DNA of 64,000 nucleotides, taken from Caproicibacter sp002399225. Lineage in GTDB: Bacteria; Bacillota; Clostridia; Oscillospirales; Acutalibacteraceae. Made by a program: the position numbers and the translations under genes. Location of the stretch: contig DAIOKN010000003.1 in the NCBI GenBank assembly GCA_036756705.1, positions 54,284 through 118,283 on the forward strand, written 5' to 3'. Numbering within the stretch: the stretch's first letter is position 1; each line of letters begins with the position of its first letter. The notes under the pieces are model-generated. The model saw only the letters and a program-made list of their open reading frames with translations, was not told where the DNA came from and ran no database searches. Positions 17,568-25,480 of the stretch are shown in pieces.

Positions 17568-17594
17568 ATATCGGCTTGAAAGGAAAAAGTCTTA
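17568..17594 (-). promoter_or_regulatory. SigD-like promoter of the glycosyltransferase
   Basis: On the minus strand TAAG (17594-17591) and GCCGATAT (17575-17568) are exactly 15 bp apart. The -10 region is a perfect SigD match and the -35 has one change. It sits 49 bp before the gene start. Confidence 0.72.
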
Positions 17595-17705
17595 TTATAT
17601 TCGATAAAAGTGCGGAAAACCGACGGCAAAGTGTACAAGAATCACCAAAGAAGGCGCTTCCGCCCTGCAAAGCAGCAAATTCGGCGGAATTTCATAGAAC
17701 ACTGC

Positions 17706-17734
17706 TTGACTTCATATAATAGGTATGTTATTGT
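17706..17734 (+). promoter_or_regulatory. possible SigA promoter of eno
   Basis: TTGACT (17706-17711) and TATTGT (17729-17734) are separated by 17 bp, 55 bp before the enolase ATG. The -10 is weak. Confidence 0.4.
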
Positions 17735-17789
17735 AAGATTAAGTAAGTGATTTTCTAACTTTTGGCAAACGAAAAGAGGGGTTCAGGGC

Positions 17790-19076
17790 ATGCCTGACAT
17801 CAAAATCAGATGTGTAAAAGGACTGGAAATTATCGATTCCCGCGGCAACCCTACGGTGGAAGCTACGGTGGAGCTTGAAAATGGCATAACAGGACGGGGC
17901 GCCGTGCCCAGCGGCGCTTCCACCGGAACATATGAAGCGCTGGAGCTGCGGGACAAGGATCCGTCCCGGTTCGGCGGAAAGGGCGTTTTAAAAGCGGTCG
18001 AAAACATCAACGGCCCGCTCTGCAGCGCCGTTCAGGGCCTGGATGCAACCGATACGGCGGCAATTGACGGCGCACTGCTGAAAGCGGACGGTTCGCCGGA
18101 TAAATCCAACCTGGGAGCCAATGCGATTCTGGCCGTTTCTCTCGCGGCGGCGCGCGCGGGAGCCAACGCGCTCGGCCTGCCGCTGTACCGCTTTTTGGGC
18201 GGAGTCGGCGCAGACACTTTACCCGTGCCGATGATGAATATTTTAAACGGCGGCGCCCATGCGGCCAACAATGTTGATATTCAGGAATTCCTGATCATGC
18301 CGGCCGGCGCCCCCACCTTCCGGGAAGGGCTGCGCTGGTGCACCGAAGTCTTCCATGCACTGGCGGGCCTTCTGAAAGAAAAAGGGCTTTCCACCGCAGT
18401 CGGCGACGAGGGCGGGTACGCGCCGAACCTCAAAACCGACGAAGAGGCGATTGAGCTGATCCTGAAGGCAATCAAAACAGCCGGCTACCAGGCGGGCAAA
18501 GACTTCGTTTTGGCGGTGGATGCCGCCGCAAGCGAGTGGGCGCAGAAAGAAGGGTACAAGCTCCCGAAAAAGGGAACGCAGTACACCACAAATCAGCTGA
18601 TCGGCTATTGGAAAGATTTGATTGAGAAATACCCAATCCGCTCCCTGGAAGACCCGCTGGGCGAAGAGGACTGGCAGGGCTGGGCAAAAATCACGGAGGC
18701 TCTGGGTTCCAAAGTGCAGCTGGTCGGCGACGATCTGTTCGTCACCAACACCAAAAGGCTTGAAAAGGGAATCACCATGAACTGTGCAAATTCAATCCTG
18801 ATCAAGCTCAATCAAATCGGTTCGCTGACCGAGACCATCCGGGCCATTAAAATGGCGCACAACGCAGGTTATACGGCGGTGGTTTCCCACCGTTCCGGCG
18901 AAACAGAGGACACCACCATCGCCGACTTTGCCGTGGCCATGAATGTCGGGCAAATCAAAACCGGCGCTCCCAGCCGAACCGAACGCGTTGCGAAATACAA
19001 TCAGCTTCTGCGGATTGAATCGCATCTTGGCACAGCGGCCGTTTATCCGGGAATGAATTGCTTTTACCAAAAATAA
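17790..19076 (+). CDS. eno: enolase (phosphopyruvate hydratase)
   Basis: Enolase interconverts 2-phosphoglycerate and phosphoenolpyruvate in glycolysis, with Mg2+. The 428-residue product has all the family signs: SGASTGTYEALELRD near residue 40, the DEGGYAPNL segment at about 209, the lysine-containing signature ILIKLNQIGSLTET near 337 and SHRSGETEDTTIADFAVA at about 370. ATG 17790 follows GAGGGG. It stands alone with a terminator at its end. Confidence 0.98.
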   Translation: MPDIKIRCVKGLEIIDSRGNPTVEATVELENGITGRGAVPSGASTGTYEALELRDKDPSRFGGKGVLKAVENINGPLCSAVQGLDATDTAAIDGALLKADGSPDKSNLGANAILAVSLAAARAGANALGLPLYRFLGGVGADTLPVPMMNILNGGAHAANNVDIQEFLIMPAGAPTFREGLRWCTEVFHALAGLLKEKGLSTAVGDEGGYAPNLKTDEEAIELILKAIKTAGYQAGKDFVLAVDAAASEWAQKEGYKLPKKGTQYTTNQLIGYWKDLIEKYPIRSLEDPLGEEDWQGWAKITEALGSKVQLVGDDLFVTNTKRLEKGITMNCANSILIKLNQIGSLTETIRAIKMAHNAGYTAVVSHRSGETEDTTIADFAVAMNVGQIKTGAPSRTERVAKYNQLLRIESHLGTAAVYPGMNCFYQK

Positions 19077-19101
19077 AAGAACATTTTTTAGAATAGTAAA
19101 A

Positions 19102-19139
19102 AGCCCGAAAACGCCTGTGAGCGTTTCGGGCTTTTTTTA
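19102..19139. terminator. bidirectional terminator between eno and the chemoreceptor
   Basis: The stem AGCCCGAAAACGC with its partner GCGTTTCGGGCT (19102-19132, one bulged A) is followed by T8 on the plus strand and by a T5 run on the minus strand, so it can end both converging transcripts. Confidence 0.9.
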
Positions 19140-19148
19140 TACCGATTT

Positions 19149-20543
19149 TTAGGAGACGCTTTTTTGCAGATCCGAGCTTGTTTTTTTACTCTGCGGAAGA
19201 CTGTGGAGCGCCGTCTTTTTGTTTTTGCCATCCAAACCGGAAGAAACAGCGGAATCTTTCTTCAGCCGGAACCGGCTCAACTCTTTCCGGAGCAGATCCG
19301 CCTGGCCTGAAAGCTCCTCGCTGGCCGCGGCGCTTTCTTCCGCTGAAGCGGAATTTGTTTGAACGACGCTTGAAATCTGTTCCAGCCCTTGGGTGATCTG
19401 CTGCACCGCTCCGGACTGTGTTGACGAAGCACGGTCGATCTTCTCCACCGCTTCGTTGATTTCGCCGATCTGACCGGATACCTGCTTCAGCGATTCTGCC
19501 GTTTTGTCGGCAATTTCGGTACCGTCTTTCACTTTTGCGATTGCACTTTCAATCAGAGCCGTCGTCTTGCTGGCGGCGTCGGCGGATTTGCCTGCAAGCG
19601 ACCGCACTTCATCGGCAACGACGGCAAACCCCTTGCCGGCATCTCCGGCGCGCGCAGCTTCCACCGCGGCATTCAGCGCGAGGATATTGGTCTGGAAAGC
19701 GATTTCATCAATTACTTTAATAATCTTCTGGATTTCATCGGCGGAAGTGTTGATCTCCCCCATGGCAGTAAGCATCTGTTCGACCTGATCGTTACTGTCA
19801 TGGACGTCGTCTATCGTTTTGGCCATGAAGGACGTCACTTTACTGATATGCTTCGACGTCTCATCAATGCTTTTCGAAATTTCCTGCGTGGAAGAAGACA
19901 GTTCCTCTACGGAAGCCGCCTGCTCGGTCGCACCCTGTGCCAGTTGCTCAGCCGTTGCCGAAACCTGCTGGGCACCGCTGTCTACCTGGTCGGAAGTCGA
20001 CTCCATGATTGCAAAGGTATGATTCAGTTTTTGCAGAATCTCGCGGAACGAGGCGGTGATCGGGGCAAAATCCCCCTCAAAATCTCTGGTGACCTCCGTC
20101 GCAAGGTCTCCGTCAGAAATCCGCTCCAGCATTTTCAAAATCTCGTCGATATCTTTCTTCAGCTTGACAAAGGCAGAACCGAGGGAATTCGTCAGGCCGC
20201 CGATTTCATTCTGAGCCTCTGCACTGAGATCCGCCTTTAACTTTCCCTTCGAAAAGTCCTGAATGGCATTTTTCATCTTTTCCAAGGGCTTTGAAAATGT
20301 CTTTGGGATCCATACAATGGTAAAGACTACCGAAAGAAAAAACAGAAAACAAAAGGCGCCGAATACCACCATGATCCAAGGAGCGGACTGCTTCATCTGA
20401 GATAAATCCTGCCCATTCAGGAGCCGGGACAGTGTATAAATTCCAAATCCAGCGCATAGAATACCCATTATCGAAATTGCTAACTGAACCACTGCAAGCA
20501 GTTTCGCTAATTTTACATTTTGAATATTATTCTTTGATTTCAT
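19149..20543 (-). CDS. methyl-accepting chemotaxis protein with no external sensor domain
   Basis: This chemoreceptor signals through CheA/CheW to the flagellar motor. The 464-residue product has two membrane helices (about 14-40 and 54-79) separated by only a dozen residues, then a HAMP region and the MCP signalling domain with the kinase-contact tip QTNILALNAAVEAARAGDAG near residue 287 and paired methylation helices. The lack of an extracytoplasmic domain suggests it senses something inside the cell or membrane state, or works with a partner. No SigD promoter was found in the 200 bp upstream. Confidence 0.92.
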   Translation of the reverse strand: MKSKNNIQNVKLAKLLAVVQLAISIMGILCAGFGIYTLSRLLNGQDLSQMKQSAPWIMVVFGAFCFLFFLSVVFTIVWIPKTFSKPLEKMKNAIQDFSKGKLKADLSAEAQNEIGGLTNSLGSAFVKLKKDIDEILKMLERISDGDLATEVTRDFEGDFAPITASFREILQKLNHTFAIMESTSDQVDSGAQQVSATAEQLAQGATEQAASVEELSSSTQEISKSIDETSKHISKVTSFMAKTIDDVHDSNDQVEQMLTAMGEINTSADEIQKIIKVIDEIAFQTNILALNAAVEAARAGDAGKGFAVVADEVRSLAGKSADAASKTTALIESAIAKVKDGTEIADKTAESLKQVSGQIGEINEAVEKIDRASSTQSGAVQQITQGLEQISSVVQTNSASAEESAAASEELSGQADLLRKELSRFRLKKDSAVSSGLDGKNKKTALHSLPQSKKTSSDLQKSVS

Positions 20544-20769
20544 CGAATCTTTAACCTCCTTTAGACACGAAAAATAGAACAGCTTTTTTTCCTTCAGTCA
20601 CAAAAAATTACATATAAAGCTGTTTCATAGGATAATATTGATTTTTCAAATCGAGTTTAGTATATATCAGTAAAATAGATATGTCAATACATTCAATGAG
20701 GTTAATTGATATTTCATTTACTTTTCTAATGCAATTTGTAGAATTGAATTGAAAGGGCTGATATGGAGG

Positions 20770-21375
20770 ATGAACAGGATCCGTTTTTTACGCCTGCAAA
20801 AATCAATGAAGCAGGAAGAACTTGCAAAAGTAATTCATGTCAGTCAATCATCACTTTCCGGTTATGAAAACGAAAAATATGAACCGGACAAAAAGACGCT
20901 GCTCCGCCTGGCAGACTTTTTTGGGGTATCGGTCGATTACCTTCTCGGGATCGACAACATCCACCCCGATAAAAACAGTGCTACGGGAAAGATCCCCATT
21001 TATTCCAGTCTGCAGTCAAAACCGCTTTCGGGTCTTTGCGGTTCTATCCTGTTTTTTCTGGACTTTAACCCCTATTGGAAAACCGATGGGGAATATTTTG
21101 GCATCCGGGTCTGCGGCGACTGGATGGAACCGCGCATCTTCGATGGGGACATCGCCATTGCACGGCGGCAAAATACCGTGGAAAACGGAGACATCGCCGT
21201 CATTCAGACGGGTGACGGGAATGCAAAAGTGATCCGCGTGGCAATTCAGAGAACCGGCATCCTCCTTTTGCCTTACAATTCTAAATACGAAATCTCCTAT
21301 TATACAAACAAAGAAATTGTGGACCTGCCGGTTAAAATTCTCGGCAAAGTGGTTGAATTCCGAGCAAAATGCTGA
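20770..21375 (+). CDS. XRE-family regulator with S24 (LexA-like) peptidase domain
   Basis: The 201-residue protein has an N-terminal HTH_3 domain (MNRIRFLRLQKSMKQEELAKVIHVSQSSLSG-type, residues 1-60) and a C-terminal S24 peptidase-like domain (DWMEPRIFDGDIAIARR near 120, with the G-D-W-M in place of the usual GDSM serine motif). The catalytic serine of S24 proteases appears to be Trp here, so self-cleavage is doubtful. The ATG at 20770 gives the family-like start, although the best purine stretch is at 20752-20757; a TTG at 20749 is possible. It is monocistronic, ended by a strong terminator. The target is unknown. Confidence 0.85.
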   Translation: MNRIRFLRLQKSMKQEELAKVIHVSQSSLSGYENEKYEPDKKTLLRLADFFGVSVDYLLGIDNIHPDKNSATGKIPIYSSLQSKPLSGLCGSILFFLDFNPYWKTDGEYFGIRVCGDWMEPRIFDGDIAIARRQNTVENGDIAVIQTGDGNAKVIRVAIQRTGILLLPYNSKYEISYYTNKEIVDLPVKILGKVVEFRAKC

Positions 21376-21413
21376 AAAAGCCGGAACCACAGTACTGTGG
21401 TTCCGGCTTTTTC
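21374..21413. terminator. bidirectional terminator, perfect 40-bp palindrome
   Basis: A 20-bp perfect inverted repeat (GAAAAAGCCGGAACCACAGT and its complement) lies at 21374-21413 with T-runs at both ends; it ends the regulator on the plus strand and blaR1 on the minus strand. Confidence 0.92.
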
Positions 21414-21427
21414 AATTCTTTTTTGTC

Positions 21428-23677
21428 TTAGGAAAAGATCGGGATATCTTCAGCGCCGTCATGAAAACAGTTTGCTTTCAGTCCGGACTGCCGGACATAT
21501 TCCTGAAGGTTTTTCTTCATCAGCTTATCAAAATTCTTGCCGGTTCCATAATTTGAAAGCATTTTTTTTGCCACGTCGCTGTGCGGCGCGCAGAAACTGC
21601 GGATAGAATCCGCAAAGTAGGAACCGTCTTTCGCAGCGGTGTGCCCAGACAGACGCCACGAGGCTCCGTTTTTGGAAAAGCGGAGTTCCATCGGGATCGA
21701 TCCTCCGCTGACCGAATTCAGCACATCTCCGTCCAGCTCATACTCCGCCGAATGGACGGTTGCAAAAATCCGCAGCACACCGTTTTCCTCAAAGCTTCCG
21801 TAGATTGCCGGAGCATTGATCACCACGTTGCCCGGCGTGCAAGGTTCCGAGTTAAATTGAGCCAGCGCCTGGTAAACGGCGCTTTCCGCCGTCTGATCCG
21901 AATGATGCACATAAGACGGGAGCGCTCCGGCCTGCGCCGAGCCTTTTTGAGCCTTGGAGTTCGGAGGGCAGGGATTCTCCAGCGTAAGCACCGTGCTGCC
22001 ATCTTTCGAAACCGCATAGCGCCGGTTCTGCCGCGGGCTTTGGAAGGATGGGACTTTGCAGAACAGGTGAAAATCAGCACCGCCGAAGGTTTGCTCCCGG
22101 AGCAGCATCAGCTGCGCGGAAGCGCTCAGACTCTTTTCCAGCGCGTGCTGCTCCTGATCGGCGGTCAGTCCACCAACCTCCCGCCCGTTAAAATCCGCCG
22201 CGCTGCGGCTTTGAAGCTCCATCAGAAATTTTCCCATTTCAGCTTCTCCCTGCGAAAATTTCCTTACATCCGTCTGTTCCAGCTTCGCCGCCTGCTCCTG
22301 CGTATAAGTAAAAGTCATCTGACAGTCCGGCCCGGAGACCTGAAAGGTAATGCGGCCGGCATTTTGAATCAGGCTGAGCAGAAGCGCCGCATTCCGGTAA
22401 GCCCAGACAAGGTCTGTTTTCGTAAGGACTTCGTCATTCCGCGCCATATAGCTGACTGTCAGTCCATACGGTTTGGCGCTTGTCTGAAGGGAGATTTCTT
22501 TCTGCGTTATTCCGTCCGGCAAAGGCGGCAGGGTGCCCAGCACCCTGCCGACCGCGCTGGCGTTTCCAATATACTTCGTGCGCGCCTGAATCATCTGTTT
22601 CGCCATGGTCCTCGCCTGCCGTGCCGAAATGGCCTTTCCATCCTTTCGGAATCCGACTGTCCGCGGCCCGCAGGCGATAAACGCACCGCAGGCAATCGCC
22701 AGAACGAGAACAAGGCAGAGCGCTGCCGCGCCGCGGCGTTTTCCTTTTGTGTCTAGAATTGTTTCCAGACGGCGCCTCAGTTCTTTTTTTCCGCTGCCAA
22801 AGCAGGTGGAAAGCATCGAGCGGCGCAGCACACCCTTTTGGGCCACGGAGAGAACCGCGCGGCCGTATTCTTCCCGAAACGCCGGCTCCGCTCCCAGAAG
22901 CGCCGCCTCGTCGCAGGAAAGCTCCAGATCCCGGTTTGCCTCCCGCACCATCAGCCAGACAAGCGGGTTAAACCAATGGAAAGCGCAGGCGGCGGCAAGC
23001 AGCAGTTTATACCACAGGTCGCGCCGCTTATAATGCGTCAGTTCATGCCGGAACACAACGCGCAGTTCGCCGGGGGTAAAAGCTTCCGCCGGCAGGAGCA
23101 GCACAGGGCGGAACAGGCCTGTCATCATCGGGCTGATCCCTTTTTTGCAGCGCATCAGGCGGATCCGGTTTCCGGCCCCGGCCGCCGTGCACGCCTCCCG
23201 GAACAGATGCAGGGTTTCGCTGTCCGGTTCCTCCGAGCTCCACCGCAGATACCGCCGCCGAAACTGCGCACTGGACACAGCCGTCCAGACAAGGCAGCAC
23301 GCGGCACCGCCAGCCCACAGGACGGCAAGCACCGCCCGCAACGGCACGGTGCGGGTTTCCTGACGCGCCGGAAGCGGCTCTGCTGTCTCCCGGGCTGTTC
23401 CGGAAACCGCAACGGCTGCAGAACCTGCGTTCCGCGCGGCGGGAACAGTAACTGTCAGGCTTTGCCGCGGCGCCGGAATCGTGACAGCCGGGGCCGGGGC
23501 CGCAAAGTGGAACGGAACCAGCAGCCTGACCGCAAGCACCAGCCAGGCCCAGTACCGCCACCGGGCGGCAAAGGCTTTCCGGGTCGCACCGCCGGCCAGA
23601 AAGAGTGCCAGAATCAGGAGGGACGCCCCGGCGGAAATTTCCGCCGTGCGCGCGGCGACTTCGGTCAGAAAATTCAT
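21428..23677 (-). CDS. blaR1: BlaR1/MecR1-like M56 membrane metallopeptidase sensor
   Basis: BlaR1-type proteins sense a signal outside and destroy the BlaI repressor through a cytoplasmic zinc peptidase. The 749-residue product has membrane helices near 18-32, 40-57, 113-137 and about 220-245, the zinc motif HELTH at 211-215 and a downstream glutamate in NRDLELSCDEAAL near 250. After a further membrane helix (about 317-337) it carries a 410-residue extracytoplasmic region that lacks the class-D penicillin-binding serine motifs (no SxxK-SxN-KTG set seen), so the signal may not be a beta-lactam. Its end overlaps blaI by 4 bp. Confidence 0.85.
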   Translation of the reverse strand: MNFLTEVAARTAEISAGASLLILALFLAGGATRKAFAARWRYWAWLVLAVRLLVPFHFAAPAPAVTIPAPRQSLTVTVPAARNAGSAAVAVSGTARETAEPLPARQETRTVPLRAVLAVLWAGGAACCLVWTAVSSAQFRRRYLRWSSEEPDSETLHLFREACTAAGAGNRIRLMRCKKGISPMMTGLFRPVLLLPAEAFTPGELRVVFRHELTHYKRRDLWYKLLLAAACAFHWFNPLVWLMVREANRDLELSCDEAALLGAEPAFREEYGRAVLSVAQKGVLRRSMLSTCFGSGKKELRRRLETILDTKGKRRGAAALCLVLVLAIACGAFIACGPRTVGFRKDGKAISARQARTMAKQMIQARTKYIGNASAVGRVLGTLPPLPDGITQKEISLQTSAKPYGLTVSYMARNDEVLTKTDLVWAYRNAALLLSLIQNAGRITFQVSGPDCQMTFTYTQEQAAKLEQTDVRKFSQGEAEMGKFLMELQSRSAADFNGREVGGLTADQEQHALEKSLSASAQLMLLREQTFGGADFHLFCKVPSFQSPRQNRRYAVSKDGSTVLTLENPCPPNSKAQKGSAQAGALPSYVHHSDQTAESAVYQALAQFNSEPCTPGNVVINAPAIYGSFEENGVLRIFATVHSAEYELDGDVLNSVSGGSIPMELRFSKNGASWRLSGHTAAKDGSYFADSIRSFCAPHSDVAKKMLSNYGTGKNFDKLMKKNLQEYVRQSGLKANCFHDGAEDIPIFS

Positions 23678-24060
23678 GCTTTTCCCGTCCTTTCCTCCAA
23701 AAAAGCCCGCAGCTCTTTCAAATCCTCTTCCGTGATGGAATGGCTGTCATAAAGGGATGCGACCAGCCGCGTAACGGAGTTTCCATTCAGTTTTTCCAGC
23801 ATGCTTCTGTTCTCATCCGCAAGATATTCTTCTTCGCCGATCAGCGGCGTATAGCAGCGATTCTTTCCGCGCTTTTCACTCCTTAGAAAACCGCGTGCGA
23901 TCAGCCGGTTCAAAAGGGTCTGAAGAGCCGAGGTGCTCCACGGTTTCTCAAGTTCCAGAATCTTATGGAGGCGCGCGGTGGAAACCGGATATTCTTTACC
24001 GTTCCAGACCGCCATCATCACTTTGAGTTCCGCGCCGGGAAGACGGGGCAGTTTACGCAT
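23674..24060 (-). CDS. blaI: BlaI/MecI-family transcriptional repressor
   Basis: BlaI binds TACA-TGTA operators as a dimer and is cut by BlaR1. The 128-residue product has a winged helix-turn-helix (residues about 5-80; LPRLPGAELKVMMAVW, then STSALQTLLNRLIARGFLRSEKRGK) and a short C-terminal dimer domain. ATG 24060 is chosen because AGGAG lies 9 nt upstream; a TTG at 24069 lies within that spacing. It is first in the blaI-blaR1 operon and almost surely controls itself through the operator at 24062-24119. Confidence 0.92.
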   Translation of the reverse strand: MRKLPRLPGAELKVMMAVWNGKEYPVSTARLHKILELEKPWSTSALQTLLNRLIARGFLRSEKRGKNRCYTPLIGEEEYLADENRSMLEKLNGNSVTRLVASLYDSHSITEEDLKELRAFLEERTGKA

Positions 24061-24061
24061 A

Positions 24062-24119
24062 ACAAGCAACTCCTACAAATGTATGATATAAATATATTAC
24101 ATTTGTAGGAGTTGCTTGT
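24062..24119 (-). promoter_or_regulatory. blaI promoter within a 22-bp inverted repeat with two BlaI-type boxes
   Basis: Arms at 24062-24083 and 24098-24119 are perfect 22-bp inverted repeats around a 14-bp AT-rich centre. Each arm contains TACAAATGTA (24074-24083; its complement at 24098-24107), a BlaI-type TACA-TGTA box. On the minus strand TTGACA (24122-24117) and TAATAT (24099-24094) are 17 bp apart, so one box overlaps the -10 region and the other lies about 10 bp into the transcript. The far end of the left arm carries the ribosome binding site AGGAG. Confidence 0.85.
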
Positions 24120-24143
24120 CAAGGATTTATTCTAAAATATCTT

Positions 24144-24902
24144 TCAGTTCGGCCGCGTCTTTCTCTTCTGCATATGGTAGGCCAGCCGCACCACAGCCGA
24201 CTGCGGCAGAAAGCGCTCTGCAAACAGGGCCGCTTTCATGGTGAAGCCAGGCACAATCAGAGTTTTGTGCGCAAACATTTTGTCCAGCGCATAGCGCGCG
24301 ACAAATTCGCTGGAAAGGCCTTTGACGCTGAACCGCACATTTGCGACGGAGTCAAACTCCGTGCGCACCGGCCCCGGACAGAGCACGCCGATGTAAACCC
24401 GGCTGCCGTCGCGACGCAGCTCCTCCGCCAGCGCCTGCGAAAGGCGAAGGACATAGGCTTTCGAAGCGTAATAGCTGGAGAGCAGCGGCCCCGGCTGGAA
24501 TGCGGCGGAAGAAGCCACATTCAGGATGCAGCCGGAATCGCGGTGTTTAAAGTCCCTGTAAAACAGTTTGGTTAGGATATGCATGGCACGGATATTGACA
24601 TTGATCAATTCGAGCTCCCGCCTCAGATCGGTTTCATCGAACGGCCCGAAAATGCCGAAGCCGGCACAGTTGATCAGCACATCGACATTTTCGCCGCGGG
24701 CCTGGCGGTAAAGATCATAGCACTGATCCAGATTTGCCAGATCCACTCCCACCACGCTGACATGCGTTTTCAGATTTCGAGCCAGTTCTTCCATGCGCGG
24801 AACACGTCTGGCGGCAAGGATCAGGTCATACCCCCTCCTGCTCAGCTCCCGCGCAAAGTCCCTTCCGATCCCAGAGCTTGCCCCGGTGACCAATGCTTTC
24901 AT
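24144..24902 (-). CDS. short-chain dehydrogenase/reductase (SDR)
   Basis: The 252-residue protein is a classical SDR with the NAD(P)-binding TGASSGIG motif at 7-14, the NCAGFG turn near 90, the catalytic serine in the NVASSAAF region near 139 and YxxxK in YYASKAY at about 155. A basic residue after the glycine motif (RRGYDLILAARR) suggests NADP(H). The substrate is unknown; similar proteins are often called YqjQ-like or oxidoreductases acting on hydrophobic alcohols. It follows thpR by 12 bp, on the same strand, and probably shares its transcript. Confidence 0.9.
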   Translation of the reverse strand: MKALVTGASSGIGRDFARELSRRGYDLILAARRVPRMEELARNLKTHVSVVGVDLANLDQCYDLYRQARGENVDVLINCAGFGIFGPFDETDLRRELELINVNIRAMHILTKLFYRDFKHRDSGCILNVASSAAFQPGPLLSSYYASKAYVLRLSQALAEELRRDGSRVYIGVLCPGPVRTEFDSVANVRFSVKGLSSEFVARYALDKMFAHKTLIVPGFTMKAALFAERFLPQSAVVRLAYHMQKRKTRPN

Positions 24903-24914
24903 TGTTTCTCCTCC

Positions 24915-25445
24915 TCAGGAAATCCGTCTTTCATAAACGGGAGTATAGCGAAGCTTTCCTCCCGGGTGATCCGACCGAAACAGTGTGATTCTGTCCACCG
25001 GCATTTTCATTGCGGGCACTACAAAAGCACCGTGGTCATACTCCCGCTTTAAAACCGCCTGCCGCACCAGCGTCAGATGAGGGCGGAAGCCGCGTTTTTC
25101 AAGCGCAAACCGGCGCGCCCGCAGCTGCGAACTCATTTGACAGTGCAGGGACATCAAGGGCTCCGAACGCTCCACACCGGCCCAGAAAATATCCCCGCCT
25201 TCCCTGCGGAAATAGCCAAATCCGCCAATATGCAGAAAAAACGGCGAACTATGGACGGCATCCATCGCTTCCCGCACCAGAACTATTTTTTCGGGAGAAG
25301 TCTCCCCCAGGAAAATAAGGGTCAGGTGCAGGTTTTCCGTCCGCGTGAACCTTCCGCTTTCACAGCAGGGCCGAAGGCCCCGCATCACTTCTTCCAGCGT
25401 ACTTTTGACTGTGGGTTTCAGCGCAATGGAGATAAACAGACGCGT
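24915..25445 (-). CDS. thpR: RNA 2',3'-cyclic phosphodiesterase ThpR (LigT family), start codon ACG
   Basis: ThpR hydrolyses 2',3'-cyclic phosphates at RNA ends (2H phosphoesterase). Both HxT-type motifs are present (HLTLIFLGE and HLTLVRQAV). The family's usual start, MRLFISI-like, is encoded from 25445 as ACG-CGT-CTG-TTT-ATC-TCC. The first codon is ACG, not ATG, with GGAGG (25453-25457) exactly 7 nt upstream. A GTG at 25391-25389 would remove the first beta strand. I use the ACG start (176 aa), so this is a rare non-AUG start, a start-codon mutation or a sequence error. It heads the thpR-SDR pair. Confidence 0.75.
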   Translation of the reverse strand, partial: TRLFISIALKPTVKSTLEEVMRGLRPCCESGRFTRTENLHLTLIFLGETSPEKIVLVREAMDAVHSSPFFLHIGGFGYFRREGGDIFWAGVERSEPLMSLHCQMSSQLRARRFALEKRGFRPHLTLVRQAVLKREYDHGAFVVPAMKMPVDRITLFRSDHPGGKLRYTPVYERRIS

Positions 25446-25480
25446 AAAACCACCTCCATCCTAACGCGCGTCTTTTTTTT
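25438..25480. terminator. hairpin overlapping the thpR start, with a T-run on the plus strand
   Basis: AGACGCG (25438-25444) pairs with CGCGTCT (25467-25473), followed by T7 on the plus strand. On the minus strand the stem would hold the thpR start codon and leave the ribosome binding site in the loop, so it may be a translational switch; no plus-strand gene ends just before it. Confidence 0.4.

Noticed and set aside
20544..20769. SigD promoter of the chemoreceptor gene
   Set aside because: Best match had at most 5 of 8 -10 positions and a wrong spacer; not credible.
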